DNA from: Lachnospiraceae bacterium
GTDB taxonomy: Bacteria > Bacillota > Clostridia > Lachnospirales > Lachnospiraceae
NCBI GenBank assembly: GCA_021202715.1
Contig: JAJQCL010000219.1
Location: 1-5,448, forward strand
Direction: 5' to 3'
Length of the DNA: 5,448 nucleotides
This document shows, in pieces, positions 4,673-5,448 of the stretch. How positions within the stretch are numbered: position 1 is the first letter of the stretch; each line of letters starts with the position of its first letter. The translations under genes and the position numbers were made by a program. The notes under the pieces are model-generated. The model worked only from the letters and a program-made list of their open reading frames with translations, was not told the origin of the DNA and made no database searches.

Positions 4673-5448
4673 TCAATTTTTCCAATTGATAACGTTCTTC
4701 ACAATATCATCAAGCTCTGGAATCTCAATCAAATACCCCTGTGCTCGTTCAACCACATCACCGTTCTTATAAATCATGTCTCCGTGCTTTTGAAGATATT
4801 GGGCATCTGGAGATTCAATAATCATTCGTGATGAGATTCCATCATTAACACGTAAAGCGACACGTCCATTTAATTGTGCCTTAGTGGTCGCTGGCACAAG
4901 CTTAGCCTCAGGCCGCTGTGTACAAATCACTAGGTGGATTCCTCTGCTACGTCCAGCCTGCGCTATTCGCTGAACAGGCTTGTAAAAAGCATTTTGTTCT
5001 TTCTTGGTTTCCAACTGATCTGCAAGATCAGCGAACTCGTCTATAACCACCACAATCGGAGCGAGCTTTTCATTTGCCACCTTATTATATTCGGTAATAT
5101 TAGCCACCCTTGCCTGTGCTAACAGCTTTCCTCTGCGCTCAGACTCTTCAAAAATAACATCCTTTATTACCTTAGTTGCTTCTGTTGCATCTGATATAAT
5201 GCTTCTGGAATAAAGATGCGGCAGTCCTTCAAAATGTATAAAATCCTCAAGCTTCGAAGACGATAGAACAAGTAGCATGTCCTCCTTGTTAGGATGTGTC
5301 ATAAGCAAGGATGCAAGCATCGTAAACAAAAATACAGATTTACCAGAGCCTGTGCTTCCTCCAACAAGCTTATGCGGCATCTCACCAAGATTTTCAATCA
5401 AATCCTCTCGATTTGGAGTTCTGCCATGAGGATAATACAGTTGCTCCG
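4673..5448 (-). CDS. FtsK/SpoIIIE-family DNA translocase ATPase, C-terminal part (5' end beyond window)
   Basis: RecA-fold motor of the FtsK/SpoIIIE group, which pumps double-stranded DNA using ATP. The frame stays open to the right edge: 15 codons lie upstream of the first possible start, a TTG at 5401, so the N-terminus is outside the window. Counting from that TTG, the Walker A motif GGSTGSGKS is at residues 14-22, preceded by the family's MPHxLV signature. Walker B VVVIDEF is at 117-123. The RIAQAGRSRGIHLV and TQRP elements are at 145-164, and the GDMIY element typical of FtsK is at 207-211. The protein stops about 30 residues after that, so it has no gamma winged-helix domain; it is therefore not the chromosomal FtsK/SpoIIIE and is more like an accessory translocase of a defence or mobile locus. 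The usual IDPK in the second strand reads SSSK here. It overlaps the longest sfsA frame and is probably co-transcribed with it. Family is certain; biological role is inferred. Confidence 0.9.
   Translation of the reverse strand, partial: EQLYYPHGRTPNREDLIENLGEMPHKLVGGSTGSGKSVFLFTMLASLLMTHPNKEDMLLVLSSSKLEDFIHFEGLPHLYSRSIISDATEATKVIKDVIFEESERRGKLLAQARVANITEYNKVANEKLAPIVVVIDEFADLADQLETKKEQNAFYKPVQRIAQAGRSRGIHLVICTQRPEAKLVPATTKAQLNGRVALRVNDGISSRMIIESPDAQYLQKHGDMIYKNGDVVERAQGYLIEIPELDDIVKNVINWKN

Overview
The window is a compact, leftward-transcribed (minus-strand) accessory locus from a low-to-moderate GC Bacillota. A gut clostridial (Lachnospiraceae-like) host is my inference from protein flavour, strong GGAGG-type ribosome binding sites and UUG/GUG starts. 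No gene is convincing on the plus strand. I see no tRNA, rRNA, CRISPR array or transposase.

Reading from right to left in the direction of transcription: (1) the C-terminal part of an FtsK/SpoIIIE-type DNA-translocase ATPase, open at the right edge (4673-5448); (2) an SfsA-family PD-(D/E)XK nuclease whose ribosome binding site starts right after the ATPase stop (3939-4655); (3) about 240-260 bp of sequence unlike either flanking family, with three imperfect ~20-bp tandem repeats at its right end (about 3720-3980); (4) hsdM, the type I DNA methyltransferase gene, lacking its N-terminal third and fused in frame to the insert (2786-3952, genuine part below about 3720); (5) hsdS, the type I specificity subunit, joined to hsdM by an ATGA overlap but split by two single-base frameshifts into three reading frames (1365-2789); (6) a 187-aa protein of unknown function (750-1313); (7) a DUF6508-like protein whose best-placed start codon is ATA (406-765); (8) a possible 47-aa protein (251-394); (9) the first 64 residues of a DUF2971 protein running off the left edge (1-194).

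Two functional blocks lie side by side. The right block pairs a DNA-pumping ATPase with a nuclease and looks intact. The left block is a type I restriction-modification modification module plus accessory genes of the kind found between hsdS and hsdR; no hsdR is in the window and it could lie to the left. The R-M part looks decayed: truncated hsdM, two frameshifts in hsdS and a damaged start codon in an accessory gene. Sequencing error could explain the single-base changes but not the hsdM truncation.

The most noteworthy points are the nuclease/translocase pair, the foreign segment at the sfsA/hsdM junction, the two compensating frameshifts in hsdS, and the unannotated accessory genes at the left edge.
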